Assembly (NCBI GenBank): GCA_037200685.1
Contig: JBBCIG010000017.1
Coordinates: 186,001-250,000, forward strand
DNA length: 64,000 nt
Reading direction: 5' to 3'
Source of the DNA: JAJKIP01 sp037200685
Lineage (GTDB): Bacteria; Bacteroidota; Bacteroidia; Chitinophagales; Chitinophagaceae
Notes under the pieces: generated by a model
Told to the model about the DNA's origin: nothing
The model's database searches: none
What the model saw: only the letters and a program-made list of their open reading frames with translations
In this document: in pieces, positions 36,962 through 45,881 of the stretch
Layout: each line of letters opens with the position of its first letter
How positions within the stretch are numbered: position 1 is the first letter of the stretch
Translations under genes and position numbers: made by a program

Positions 36962-38407
36962 CTATATTTCATCTCTTAATAGCGGCATGCTCATACAATG
37001 AAAACCTCCTCTCGCCCTGGATAGCTCCGCGGAAGGAATGGTAATCATCGTATCTTTTAGTTCTTTCACTTTTATTGTTCCCGATTCAAGTTGTGGTAAC
37101 AGATCATGAACATGAATAATAGTAAAGCCCGCTTCTTTAAATGCTTCCACCGTTTTATCATTCCGGTCATAGCCCAGCACCACACCTTCTTTCAGCGCCA
37201 ATAAATTGCAGGAATCCGTCCATTGTTCTCTCGCATCAAAAGGAAATTCATTGTTGCCCGAATAAATAAACTTTACTTTCTCATCGCATTCCAAATCATT
37301 TTTTGAAACATCGATCAGCAATTCTTCCAGGTTATCAAAATGAACCGGGTCTGAAGTATCTTTTTTACGGAACTGCGTAATCTTTATTTTATCATCTTTT
37401 TTATTTCCATCCAATACACGCTGCACCGCATCCGCATCTTCCATTTTGGTGGCCTTCCGGGAAAAGGCGCCCAATAATACCCACATGTTTCTTTTTACTT
37501 GCGTAAAAATCGTATCAATGTGCATGTAATCCCTTTTCTTAGGAATTTTTATAACTGTTATTTTCTTAACGATATTTTTTTCAAACAATACATTAATACA
37601 TTGATGCGCCGCTTCCATCGTCGTTCGTTCGCTGATGCCAATTAATAAATGATCTTTAGTAATCACCATAATATCGCCGCCTTCCAGCGTCACTTTTTTA
37701 TCATCCCCATCCTTGGGCAATAAAAAGTGATAGGACGTACCAGCTAATTCAATGATATTGTTGCGATAACTTTCAAATAAGCGGTGATTATAAAAAATAT
37801 ATTTTACCAGCAACGCTTCTCTTGTTCTTGCTTTTTTAGCTGGTTTATTTAATAAAATATGATCGTTGATCACAATGCCGATATCCCGTGTAAAGATCAG
37901 GTTTGGCACCGGGGGGAAAAGCATTTCCTTATCATTCAGCGTACCACTAATAAAAACTTTCGCCAGTTCCTTACCGCTCAATCCTGCCAGTTGGTCTTGC
38001 AATTCATAAGAACAATTTTCAATAGCGCAAACAGATGCGACCAATTTCAATTTTATGTCATGATCTTCCAGGATTTCCGCAAGCACCCATTGCAATTCGA
38101 TTACTTTATCAGATTTAAAAAAAGCATCATTGTCCGGTTTATAAAAATCAAACCGATTATCCTTATCATCAATCTCTTTCAACCTGCCTTTTATTTTATC
38201 TTCATCAAGAAAATACAATAAGAGCTTCGTATAGTAATCATACTCTTTACGACGTATCGTTTCCAGGTGAACAATATCTTCAAACAACCAGTCCTGCGCT
38301 TTCGACGGCACTACTTTTCCCAAACCACTGTCAGGGCTATGCACCAGCAATCGTCGCAACGTCCCGATCTCGGAGCTCACTTTTATTTTATCATTCGTCT
38401 TTGCCAT
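36962..38407 (-). CDS. Arginine deiminase family protein
   Basis: At 481 residues this is longer than classical ArcA (about 410). It contains the pentein-fold landmarks: SEIGTLRRLLVHSPDSGLGK at the start, NLIFTRDIGIVINDHILLNK, LEGGDIMVI, MHIDTIFTQVKRNMWVLL with the catalytic His/Asp, and the C-terminal nucleophile Cys471 in ARGGFHCMSMPL. The reaction is arginine to citrulline and ammonia. With CtlX next to it the operon could take arginine through citrulline. No carbamate kinase or ornithine transcarbamylase is in the window. Confidence 0.9.
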   Translation of the reverse strand: MAKTNDKIKVSSEIGTLRRLLVHSPDSGLGKVVPSKAQDWLFEDIVHLETIRRKEYDYYTKLLLYFLDEDKIKGRLKEIDDKDNRFDFYKPDNDAFFKSDKVIELQWVLAEILEDHDIKLKLVASVCAIENCSYELQDQLAGLSGKELAKVFISGTLNDKEMLFPPVPNLIFTRDIGIVINDHILLNKPAKKARTREALLVKYIFYNHRLFESYRNNIIELAGTSYHFLLPKDGDDKKVTLEGGDIMVITKDHLLIGISERTTMEAAHQCINVLFEKNIVKKITVIKIPKKRDYMHIDTIFTQVKRNMWVLLGAFSRKATKMEDADAVQRVLDGNKKDDKIKITQFRKKDTSDPVHFDNLEELLIDVSKNDLECDEKVKFIYSGNNEFPFDAREQWTDSCNLLALKEGVVLGYDRNDKTVEAFKEAGFTIIHVHDLLPQLESGTIKVKELKDTMITIPSAELSRARGGFHCMSMPLLRDEI

Positions 38408-38557
38408 ACAGAATAGTTTAAAAAATCCTTCCGTGGTTTCGGGTAATGACCAGGCCTGGTCAATCAGGAGTATAAAAACTTACGTGCATATAAAGGATTG
38501 AAATGTTCAAATACATCATACGCAATCGTTAGCCGGTAAAGGTAAGAAATGATTTTA

Positions 38558-38754
38558 TGAACCCAGCTTTAGTACTACTATCATCGTCTGTTGCAAGTTT
38601 ATCCTGAGCGAAGTCGAAGGGCTCCGTTCATCTTTCTGTCCTTTATTGAGCAATAGCGTCGCTCCCGATAGCTATCTGGATTACCCTGAGCGAAGTCGAA
38701 GGGTCGCACTCTTCAACGTTCGGTAATCCTACTGAGCAAAGTCGAAGTATCAAC
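38558..38754 (-). repeat. Core repeat copy J with nested modules
   Basis: On the minus strand the core is broken twice: tcgcactcttc is separated from atcatcgtctgttgc by two cctgagcgaagtcgaagg modules and the palindromic word ctcccgatagctatc. It lies in the 434-bp gap between the arginine deiminase and stress-protein genes, which also ends with an actcgcaactcataactc word cluster (38808-38838). Confidence 0.75.
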
Positions 38755-38807
38755 AATTTTGATCAGCAGGTTTATAAAGGAAGCAAGTTTCATCACAAAG
38801 GAGGATG

Positions 38808-38838
38808 ACTCGTAACTCGCAACTCATAACTCCCAACT
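38808..38838. repeat. Degenerate aactcataactc word cluster
   Basis: gactcgtaactcgcaactca followed by taactcccaactt. The same kind of near-repeating word occurs, in the complement gagttatgag, at 54304-54400 and 58159-58243. Confidence 0.6.
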
Positions 38839-38841
38839 TTC

Positions 38842-39633
38842 TTACTGGTGCGCTGCCAGCAACGGCACTAAACTTTGGAAAGCTAATTTCTTTGTATGGC
38901 TTTCGTGAAGAAGATTGTTGATGAAAGAAGAATGGCTTTTGGGTATAATAATAATGAGGTCGATATTTTTGTCTTTAGAAAACTGGGCGATCGCTTCATA
39001 AAAATCATTCATGCCGATGAAATAAAATTCCGGGTTGAATTCTTCAAACAGCTTTTGCATTTTATTTCTTTCCGTAAGAAATGTTTCGCTTAACGCCACA
39101 TAATGTTCATTATTTACATTGACGATATGCAGTTCGGCTTTAAACATTTCCAAAATTGTTTTAATCGCCAGCACCGGTGTCGTATCATCAACATCCTCGA
39201 AATCGGAAGCGAGTGCGATGTTTTTTATTCCTCCAAAATTCGCTCCGGCGGGAATGATCATAACCGGGCAAATATTCTGCTCGGCCATTTTCAATGTATT
39301 GCTTCCAAAGAATAATTGTTTCCATTCATCTTTTTCCGAGATGCCCATTACGATCAGCTCCGCGGTTTTCTGGTAAGCCAACCGGCCAAGTGAATCAATA
39401 AGATTATCACCCTGTTCGGTAACACATTCTATATTCGTTACTCCTTTTTGTTCCAGTTCGCTTTTTAAATTGGTGAGATACTGGCTAACATTATCAGCTT
39501 CTTTTTTATCGTCAAACATGTTATACAGGATCACATGAACGTCAGTTCTTCCGGTGAGCATGTCCGCCGCATAACGGGCGGCATTCAAAGATGTTTCTGA
39601 AAAATCAACGGGGATGATAATGTCTTTCCTCAT
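38842..39633 (-). CDS. Universal stress protein (two UspA domains)
   Basis: The protein has two UspA folds in tandem: residues 1-140, beginning MRKDIIIPVDFSETSLNAAR, and 145-263, with MGISEKDEWKQLFFGSNTLK between them. The ATP-binding G-x2-G-x9-G(S/T) motif is not clear in either half. Start at 39633 or 39639 (MHMRKD) cannot be decided. It is a cytoplasmic stress or redox-response protein, transcribed alone, divergently from the histidine kinase at 39892. Confidence 0.88.
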   Translation of the reverse strand: MRKDIIIPVDFSETSLNAARYAADMLTGRTDVHVILYNMFDDKKEADNVSQYLTNLKSELEQKGVTNIECVTEQGDNLIDSLGRLAYQKTAELIVMGISEKDEWKQLFFGSNTLKMAEQNICPVMIIPAGANFGGIKNIALASDFEDVDDTTPVLAIKTILEMFKAELHIVNVNNEHYVALSETFLTERNKMQKLFEEFNPEFYFIGMNDFYEAIAQFSKDKNIDLIIIIPKSHSSFINNLLHESHTKKLAFQSLVPLLAAHQ

Positions 39634-39794
39634 ATGCATTTAATTGGTTGTGAGCAAAGAAACAGAAAAATTACCAATCAGTTTCCAGTATCAAAAAACC
39701 GGGCTTTTTATCGTTGGGTATTAATTTATTCAGTCATTCAACCCCTAACTTGCTTTTTAGCCGCATTTTGATAAGAGTTAACACCTAAGCAACA

Positions 39795-39827
39795 GGTAAA
39801 TTATTTTATTACTAAAAATAATTTACC
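39795..39827. promoter_or_regulatory. Hairpin/operator-like dyad in the divergent promoter region
   Basis: A perfect 13-bp inverted repeat (ggtaaattatttt and complement) with a 7-nt centre lies 65 bp before the kinase start. It sits directly upstream of a TACTTTG box. It could be an operator or a leader hairpin; there is no T run typical of a terminator in the plus direction. Confidence 0.45.
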
Positions 39828-39891
39828 TACTTTGACGTTGATTATTAGTTGTTTAAGATCACAAATCCATCCCGGAACCAATATCAAACTA

Positions 39892-42708
39892 ATGAAACCA
39901 CCTGGTGAAACCCTAAATCCAGTGCTCACAGAAAGGTTCTTCAAGATCGCTGCTGTTACAGTGGCAAGCATTACCATTTTTTTTTCCACAATAGTTCTTA
40001 TCGCATGGGTACTTGATATTACTGATCTATCGCCACTTCATTTTGAATCAATAAATCCAACAGCTACATTTTTAGTTTTATCAATAAGTGTTTGCGTACT
40101 ATTTTTTTCTTTTAAACCACGGAAGTTCAATTGGAAACTTATTTGCAAAATAGTATCCGTTATTCTCATCATACAAGGCCTAAGCAGGTTTTTACACACT
40201 GTTGGATTACCCGATCTGAAATTGGACATGCTCGTCATGCACGACAAATTTCTAACGGATGAGCAAGGGGTTATAAAAGGAAGAACAACATATATCACTG
40301 CGCTCTTACTTGCATTATTCGGAATTATATTCCTGCTAAAATTAAGAGGCAATGGAAATCCAAAGACAACACAGTCATTGCTTCTTATTATCTCAATCGT
40401 CTCCTTATTTAATATTATCAGTGTTATTTACGGCGTAAAGAATATATACTTCGGGCCATATGCCATGTATAAAATGCGACTGGGTGGATCTATCAGTTGT
40501 TTACTTCTTTCCCTTATACTTTTCGCGGAAGATAGTAAACGTGGCGTGATGGCCGTCATCCTGGGGCCTGAGCCGGGTGGAAAAATAATCAGGGCCTTTA
40601 TACCTATCGTACTTTTATTTCCTATTCTCCTCGGATTGATTGACAGGTTTGCGGAAACATCCGGGTTATACCAGGATGCATTAGGCCTTGCGTTATCTTC
40701 TGTCGCCATTATGATCATGTTTTTTATTATACTGGTCAGAACAGCGAAATCAAATAATAAAATATACAAGCAACTGCTTGCTGAAATGGGAGAAAGAAAA
40801 AAAGCGGGGAAGCAAGCACGGGATTCTGAACTTTTCGCCAATACGATTTATGAAAATATACCGCACATGGTATTTGTGAAGGATGGAGAAGAGTTGAGGT
40901 TCAGGAGTATAAATAAAGCCGGGGAAGAATTAATCGGTCATACCAACGAAGAAATATTCGGCAAAAACGATCATGATTTCTTTCCGCAAAAAGAAGCGGA
41001 CCTTTTTCGTGAAAGAGATAAGGCTGTATTTGACAGTAATGTACCTGTCGTTATTGAAGAACCGATAACTACTTCCCGCCATGGCGTCCGTTGGTTACGT
41101 ACAAAGAAAATTGGCGTAAGAGATGAAAACGGAAAACCATTGTACATGCTGGGAATTTCTGAAGACATTACTGAATTAAAAGAAAAACAGGAAAGGCTGA
41201 ACAAGTATAATGCGGAATTGGAAAAAGAGATAGAAAAAAGAACCAAAGAACTCAGGAAAAGTGAAGAACGTTACCAGAAAATGGTCGAAGATGTAAAGGA
41301 CTATTCCATTCTAATGTTAGATACCAATGGAATTATTCTCAACTGGAATAAAGGGGCCGAACGGGTGAAAGGCTATAAAGCTGAAGAGATCATGGGAAAG
41401 AGTTTTAAAAAATTTTATACGAATGATGATCAGCTAAATGAAGTACCGGAAAAAATTTTGAATGAAGCAAAAAGGATTGGCAGGGCGGCCAGCGAAGGAT
41501 GGCGGGTGAAAAAAGATGGCAGCGCTTTCTGGGCTTCCGTATCTATAACGGCATTGCGGAATGAACATAGTGAAATAACCGGTTTTTCAAAAGTGACCCG
41601 TGATATAACAGAGAAAAAACTGGCCGAACAGCAAGTAATAGAAAGTGAAAAACAATTCCAGGCTTTTATGGGAACGCTTCCCGCCATGGCGTGGATAGTG
41701 GATGAGCGGGGATATTTTAAATATACTAACCCTCTTTATAATAAAACATTTAATTATAATAATTTATCAGGGAAAAATGTGGCGGACCTTTTTCCTGTTG
41801 ACATCGTAACAGAATACCAGAAAAATAACGATATCGTTTTTCAAAGCAATATTCCTTTGGAAACCATCGAACCTTCCCTCAGGCCCGATGGCACCAGGGG
41901 TACGCTTAAAATTTTTAAATTTCCTTTAGGCACAAGTAAAGGCGTTAAATTATTAGGCGGTATCGCGGTTGACATTACCCAAATGATAGAAACGGAAGAA
42001 GCGCTGAAGCAGGCAAATGACCAACTCCTTACTTCCAACCGGGAACTGGAACAGTTTGCTTATGTGGCCAGTCATGACTTACAGGAACCTTTACGCATGG
42101 TCAGCAGCTTTTTGCAATTATTAGAAAAGAAGTACAAAGGCCACATGGATGAAAAAGCGGACCAGTATATACACTTTGCGGTAGATGGCGCGGAGAGAAT
42201 GAAAACACTCATTACAGACTTGCTAAGGTTCTCCCGTCTCGGAACTACGAAAGAAGCGGATAGTGTTGTAGATTGTAACAACATCGTAAAGGATATCATA
42301 CAGGTATACCAGCAAACGATTGACGAAACAAAAGCTGTTATCAATTCATGTCCGCTGCCAGTGCTCAAAGCGCAAAAAACACAGATCGAGCAACTGTTTC
42401 AAAACCTGATCAGCAATGCGCTTAAATACAGGGGCGAAGCGGCGCCGGTGATTACCATTTGCTGCAAGGACAAAATTAATAAATGGCACTTCAGCATCAG
42501 CGATAACGGCATTGGTATCGACAAAAAATATTATGACAAAATATTTATTATTTTCCAACGGCTGCATGGCAAGAATGATTATAGCGGCACAGGCATTGGC
42601 TTAGCTATCTGTAAAAAAATTGTCGAACAGCACGGCGGGGAAATATGGGTGCAGTCAGAACCGGGAGAAGGAAGTGTATTTAACTTTACCTTTCCGAAAA
42701 ATAACTAA
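39892..42708 (+). CDS. Membrane PAS-domain sensor histidine kinase
   Basis: The start at 39892 (MKPPGETLNPVLTERFFKIA) is preferred to the 39832 frame start because it places the first helix normally. The 938-residue protein has about eight transmembrane segments (about 20-285), a coiled coil, three PAS folds (about 310-435, 460-580, 583-700), then HisKA with His728 in YVASHDLQEPLRM and HATPase_c (N box LISNALKYRGEA, then FHISDNGIGIDKKYYDKIF-like region and GTGIGLAICKKIVEQHGG). It should phosphorylate the response regulator 10 bp downstream. The signal is unknown. Confidence 0.92.
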   Translation: MKPPGETLNPVLTERFFKIAAVTVASITIFFSTIVLIAWVLDITDLSPLHFESINPTATFLVLSISVCVLFFSFKPRKFNWKLICKIVSVILIIQGLSRFLHTVGLPDLKLDMLVMHDKFLTDEQGVIKGRTTYITALLLALFGIIFLLKLRGNGNPKTTQSLLLIISIVSLFNIISVIYGVKNIYFGPYAMYKMRLGGSISCLLLSLILFAEDSKRGVMAVILGPEPGGKIIRAFIPIVLLFPILLGLIDRFAETSGLYQDALGLALSSVAIMIMFFIILVRTAKSNNKIYKQLLAEMGERKKAGKQARDSELFANTIYENIPHMVFVKDGEELRFRSINKAGEELIGHTNEEIFGKNDHDFFPQKEADLFRERDKAVFDSNVPVVIEEPITTSRHGVRWLRTKKIGVRDENGKPLYMLGISEDITELKEKQERLNKYNAELEKEIEKRTKELRKSEERYQKMVEDVKDYSILMLDTNGIILNWNKGAERVKGYKAEEIMGKSFKKFYTNDDQLNEVPEKILNEAKRIGRAASEGWRVKKDGSAFWASVSITALRNEHSEITGFSKVTRDITEKKLAEQQVIESEKQFQAFMGTLPAMAWIVDERGYFKYTNPLYNKTFNYNNLSGKNVADLFPVDIVTEYQKNNDIVFQSNIPLETIEPSLRPDGTRGTLKIFKFPLGTSKGVKLLGGIAVDITQMIETEEALKQANDQLLTSNRELEQFAYVASHDLQEPLRMVSSFLQLLEKKYKGHMDEKADQYIHFAVDGAERMKTLITDLLRFSRLGTTKEADSVVDCNNIVKDIIQVYQQTIDETKAVINSCPLPVLKAQKTQIEQLFQNLISNALKYRGEAAPVITICCKDKINKWHFSISDNGIGIDKKYYDKIFIIFQRLHGKNDYSGTGIGLAICKKIVEQHGGEIWVQSEPGEGSVFNFTFPKNN

Positions 42709-42717
42709 AACGGCGAT

Positions 42718-43149
42718 ATGAAAGAGATACACATTCTTTTAGTAGAAGACAACGAAGGCGATATTATATTGACAATGGAAGCATTAAAAGAAGCGAAGGT
42801 TAAAAACAAGGTTTCCATAGCCAAAGACGGGGAAGAAGCCATCAGTATCTTATTTCAAACAGGTAAATATGCAGGCGCCGAATTACCCGACCTGATCTTA
42901 ATGGACATCAACCTCCCGAAAATAGATGGTAAAGAAGTATTGATGAAAATAAAAACGCATGAGCGGCTGAAAGTAATACCCGTAGTAATGCTAACAACTT
43001 CCAATGCGGAAAAAGATATCGCGGAATCATACAGCAATCATGCGAATTGTTATATCGTTAAACCAGTCGATATGGATAAATTTTTAACCGTCATTCATAG
43101 TATTGAAGATTTTTGGCTCACTATCGTGAAGCTGCCCGGTATTAAATAA
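42718..43149 (+). CDS. Single-domain response regulator (Rcp1-like)
   Basis: The 143-residue REC domain is complete: acidic pair in LLVEDNEGD, phospho-acceptor Asp63 in LMDINLPKIDG, Thr in MLTTSN, Lys in YIVKPVD. No output domain follows, so it acts as a shuttle or by protein contact, as do Rcp1-type regulators that sit beside phytochrome-like kinases. It is 10 bp after the kinase and 17 bp before the hybrid kinase at 43167, as expected of one operon and a phosphorelay. Confidence 0.93.
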   Translation: MKEIHILLVEDNEGDIILTMEALKEAKVKNKVSIAKDGEEAISILFQTGKYAGAELPDLILMDINLPKIDGKEVLMKIKTHERLKVIPVVMLTTSNAEKDIAESYSNHANCYIVKPVDMDKFLTVIHSIEDFWLTIVKLPGIK

Positions 43150-43166
43150 CTATAAAACCCTATCCT

Positions 43167-44633
43167 ATGCAACCAGTTACTCAAATAATGGTAATTGAAG
43201 ATAATCTGCCCGACTTCATTTTATTACGGGAGTATATCAACTTAATAATGCCCGGAGAAAATAATATTTCTTACGTCTCCAACCTGCAGGAAGTTATTCA
43301 AAAAGCCGATGAGAATACACCCGACCTCGTATTCCTGGACCTGAACCTCCCCGACAGCAACGGCCTTGAAACTTTTTTGAAAGTTCATGAGCTATTTTCT
43401 TTTGTACCTATCATTATATTAAGCGGGCAAACAGATACGGAAATCGCTTTGCAGGCCATACAGGCCGGGGCGCAGGATTATATACTCAAGGGTGGCGTAG
43501 ATGAAAAAATGTTATTGAAAACAATTCAATACAGCATCGAACGTAAACGGAACCAGCTAAAGATCCAGGAAAGTAACAAGTTATATGAAATGGTATCTAA
43601 AGCCACCAATGACCCTGTGTGGAATTGGGACCTCACGACCAATGAAATAAGATGGAATGATAAAGTAAATATTTTTGGCTACCCGGAAGACATTGCCAAG
43701 AACGATGACTGGTGTGTCGCCAATATTCATCCCGAAGATTTTCCCGGCGTAACAGTAAGACTGGAAGAGTGCTTTATAAAAAAAGATGTTGAACAATGGA
43801 GCGATAGCTATCGTTTTAAATGTCTTGATGGCTCATTTAAATATATTCATGATCGTGGCTATATCATCAGGGATAAAGAAGGCAGAGCGATAAGAATGAT
43901 CGGCGCCATGCAGGATATCACCGAACAAGTATTGCTGCAGCAAAAACTTGACCATGAACGAGGCATCCAGCAAAAAGCATTATTGCAAGCGACTATTGAA
44001 GGACAGGAAAAAGAAAGAAGCGAAATCGGCAAGGAACTGCATGATAACATTAATCAAATGCTGGCTTCCGTAAAATTAATAGTCAGCATGGCGATGTCTA
44101 AATCAACCAGCCAGGATAATTTTCTTTCTGAAGGCCTGCGGTTAACGGATGAGTGCATACAGGAAATACGCAAACTCTCCAGTTCACTCGTACCGATCAA
44201 AGAACAAGAGCTCGAATTAATTGAAGCTATTAAAATAACCATCAATAAAATCAAAGCATCGTCTAAGTTAAAATTCAACTTATTCCTTTCCGATGAATTA
44301 GCTGGACAATTGAACGATAAACAACAGCTCACATTATTCAGGATCGTGCAGGAACAAGTGACTAACATACTCAAGCATTCGATGGCAGAGAATGTAACTA
44401 TTGTATTGGAAGAAGCAGACGGCAACGCCACCATGATCATTACCGACGATGGTCATGGATTTAACAGCGCCGCGAAGATGGAAGGAATCGGGTTGAAGAA
44501 TATGAGAAGCCGTTGCGAATTGTTAAACGGCGACTTTCTGATTCAATCAGAACCCGGCAATGGCTGCACCGTTAGAGTGGCAATACCACTGCATACCGCA
44601 AGGGTATTGGAAAACGGCGTCCTTCAAGCCTAA
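43167..44633 (+). CDS. REC-PAS-HisKA_3 soluble histidine kinase
   Basis: The order of domains is unusual: an N-terminal receiver (1-125, Asp58 in VFLDLNLPDSNG, Lys in YILKGGVD), a PAS domain (about 140-270, SYRFKCLDGSFKYIHDRGYI), then a NarX/DesK-type HisKA_3 with His292 in SEIGKELHDNINQMLASVK and HATPase_c (NILKHSMAENVTIVLEE, IGLKNMRSRCELL). There is no transmembrane helix. A kinase controlled by its own receiver could take phosphate from the upstream kinase through the Rcp1-like protein and pass it to a separate NarL-type regulator. None is adjacent. Confidence 0.92.
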   Translation: MQPVTQIMVIEDNLPDFILLREYINLIMPGENNISYVSNLQEVIQKADENTPDLVFLDLNLPDSNGLETFLKVHELFSFVPIIILSGQTDTEIALQAIQAGAQDYILKGGVDEKMLLKTIQYSIERKRNQLKIQESNKLYEMVSKATNDPVWNWDLTTNEIRWNDKVNIFGYPEDIAKNDDWCVANIHPEDFPGVTVRLEECFIKKDVEQWSDSYRFKCLDGSFKYIHDRGYIIRDKEGRAIRMIGAMQDITEQVLLQQKLDHERGIQQKALLQATIEGQEKERSEIGKELHDNINQMLASVKLIVSMAMSKSTSQDNFLSEGLRLTDECIQEIRKLSSSLVPIKEQELELIEAIKITINKIKASSKLKFNLFLSDELAGQLNDKQQLTLFRIVQEQVTNILKHSMAENVTIVLEEADGNATMIITDDGHGFNSAAKMEGIGLKNMRSRCELLNGDFLIQSEPGNGCTVRVAIPLHTARVLENGVLQA

Positions 44634-44639
44634 CATTAT

Positions 44640-44861
44640 TGCAACTAAGAGTTATTGATTATGCTATTACTGCATAATTGAAAAATTACATCGTATTATC
44701 CCCCGCGCCAGCAGTAGTCTTGCGTAGACCGCCTTCTACAATCTTTCAGTCGTAATCTTTACCCCGGATAGGGGCGTTGGTCTATTTTCTACCATCTCCA
44801 TTCGTTGTTACTTTGTCCTATCGATGTAAATAAACCGGCAATTATAAACATCCAGCATCTT
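44640..44861. other. Non-coding stretch with a small hairpin
   Basis: No credible frame. A hairpin-like word, taccccggataggggcgttg, followed by gtctattttctacc lies at 44760-44803, and gttgttactttgtcctatcg may hold a weak TTTG promoter element. It leads straight into the tandem array at 44862, so both may belong to one transcript. Confidence 0.4.
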
Positions 44862-45083
44862 TGAAAAACCAAGTTGAATCCAGTATCCTGAACAAACCAA
44901 TCCTTATGAAAACCAAGTTGAATCCAGTATCCTGAAATGACCAATCCATGAAAACCAATTGAATCCAGTATCCTGAAATGACCAATCCTATGAAACCAAG
45001 TTGAATCCAGTATCTTAAAACAACCAGTCCATGAAAACCAATTGAATCCAGTATCCTGAAAACGACCAGTCCTATGAAACCAA
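44862..45083 (+). repeat. Tandem repeat array, about five units of 41-44 bp
   Basis: Each unit is built of ccaagttgaatccagtatcc, tgaaatgaccaatcc and tatgaaaa. Units differ by single substitutions and small indels, and a sixth degenerate unit trails into 45110. Four unit junctions contain ATGAAA, giving mini-frames such as MKTKLNPVS and stop. There are no distinct spacers, so it is not CRISPR. The flanking genes end toward it from both sides. Confidence 0.85.
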
Positions 45084-45186
45084 TGGCTTTAATTATTTTG
45101 AATTATCCTTGATCCGATCCTTGAAAACCAAATCCGTCCTGTCCGAAAAACGTTTTTAAAGCCGAACAGTTTAAGACAGTAGTCCC

Positions 45187-45231
45187 AAAATAAAATTGCC
45201 CTGCGCTAGTACCGCGGGGCAATTTTATTTC
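45187..45231 (-). terminator. Bidirectional terminator
   Basis: A long stem, aaaataaaattgcc(c) with gcggggcaattttattt, closes a short loop and has T-rich flanks on both strands. It lies 26 bp after the stop of the minus-strand lipoprotein. Confidence 0.8.
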
Positions 45232-45256
45232 CAGTAAGACCTGTAAATATTATTTT

Positions 45257-45799
45257 CTATTCGGTATGTAAAAGAATGGCTACTTTCCTGTTATTATAAC
45301 TGCGTGGCGTTTCCAGCAAAATTGATTTTTCATCAGCGCCTGCTACAAAATAAGTGGCCGTCATGATCATGACACCCGTAGAGCCCGGAAAATTCATCGA
45401 AGAATCGGGATAGCTGATGCGCAACTTGATCCCTTCCTTTTCTTCTTCACCGGTTTTTGTGTCAAGGTTATATGTTCCGTTTATTATCTTCTCTTCATCG
45501 TTCATCATTACGGCCGTATCATTTACAAAATTCAGTGTAAACTTCATTCTATCCGCCAGGTGTTTTTTAAAGAAGGTACTGGTATCTTTCATTTCGTCCA
45601 TCCATTCATAAGGTTTTTCTTTATCCATCTCAAATGGGGAAACCGTCGCCACTTTTTGAGTCCTATATTTTTTGCCTTTCACAAGTTGTTTAACCGCCTC
45701 AATGGATGACGGTTTAGGAGGTATAGAAGTTTCGGCGTCTTTATTGCTGTTACAAGCAACAATAAATGCAGCGGCCAGGGCCATTAGTACAATTTTCAT
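45257..45799 (-). CDS. Hypothetical lipoprotein
   Basis: The 180-residue protein starts MKIVLMALAAAFIVAC with the lipobox Cys at 16. The mature part reads KQLVKGKKYRTQKVATVSPF and KFTLNFVNDTAVMMNDEEKI with GTYNLDTKTGEEEKEGIKLR, a lipocalin/META-like beta pattern used by many Bacteroidota lipoproteins. I cannot assign a family with certainty. It diverges from the hydrolase at 45882 with 82 bp between. Confidence 0.65.
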   Translation of the reverse strand: MKIVLMALAAAFIVACNSNKDAETSIPPKPSSIEAVKQLVKGKKYRTQKVATVSPFEMDKEKPYEWMDEMKDTSTFFKKHLADRMKFTLNFVNDTAVMMNDEEKIINGTYNLDTKTGEEEKEGIKLRISYPDSSMNFPGSTGVMIMTATYFVAGADEKSILLETPRSYNNRKVAILLHTE

Positions 45800-45881
45800 G
45801 GTTTTGATTTTTTACTAAGTTCTTATTTCTTTTACTTTGTTCTATACCCTGCACCGGGTATTTGTCCGTTAATAAACAATA

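Noticed and set aside
44862..45083. Tandem array as a CRISPR array
   Set aside because: The whole unit repeats; there are no unique spacers of constant length, and no cas genes are nearby.
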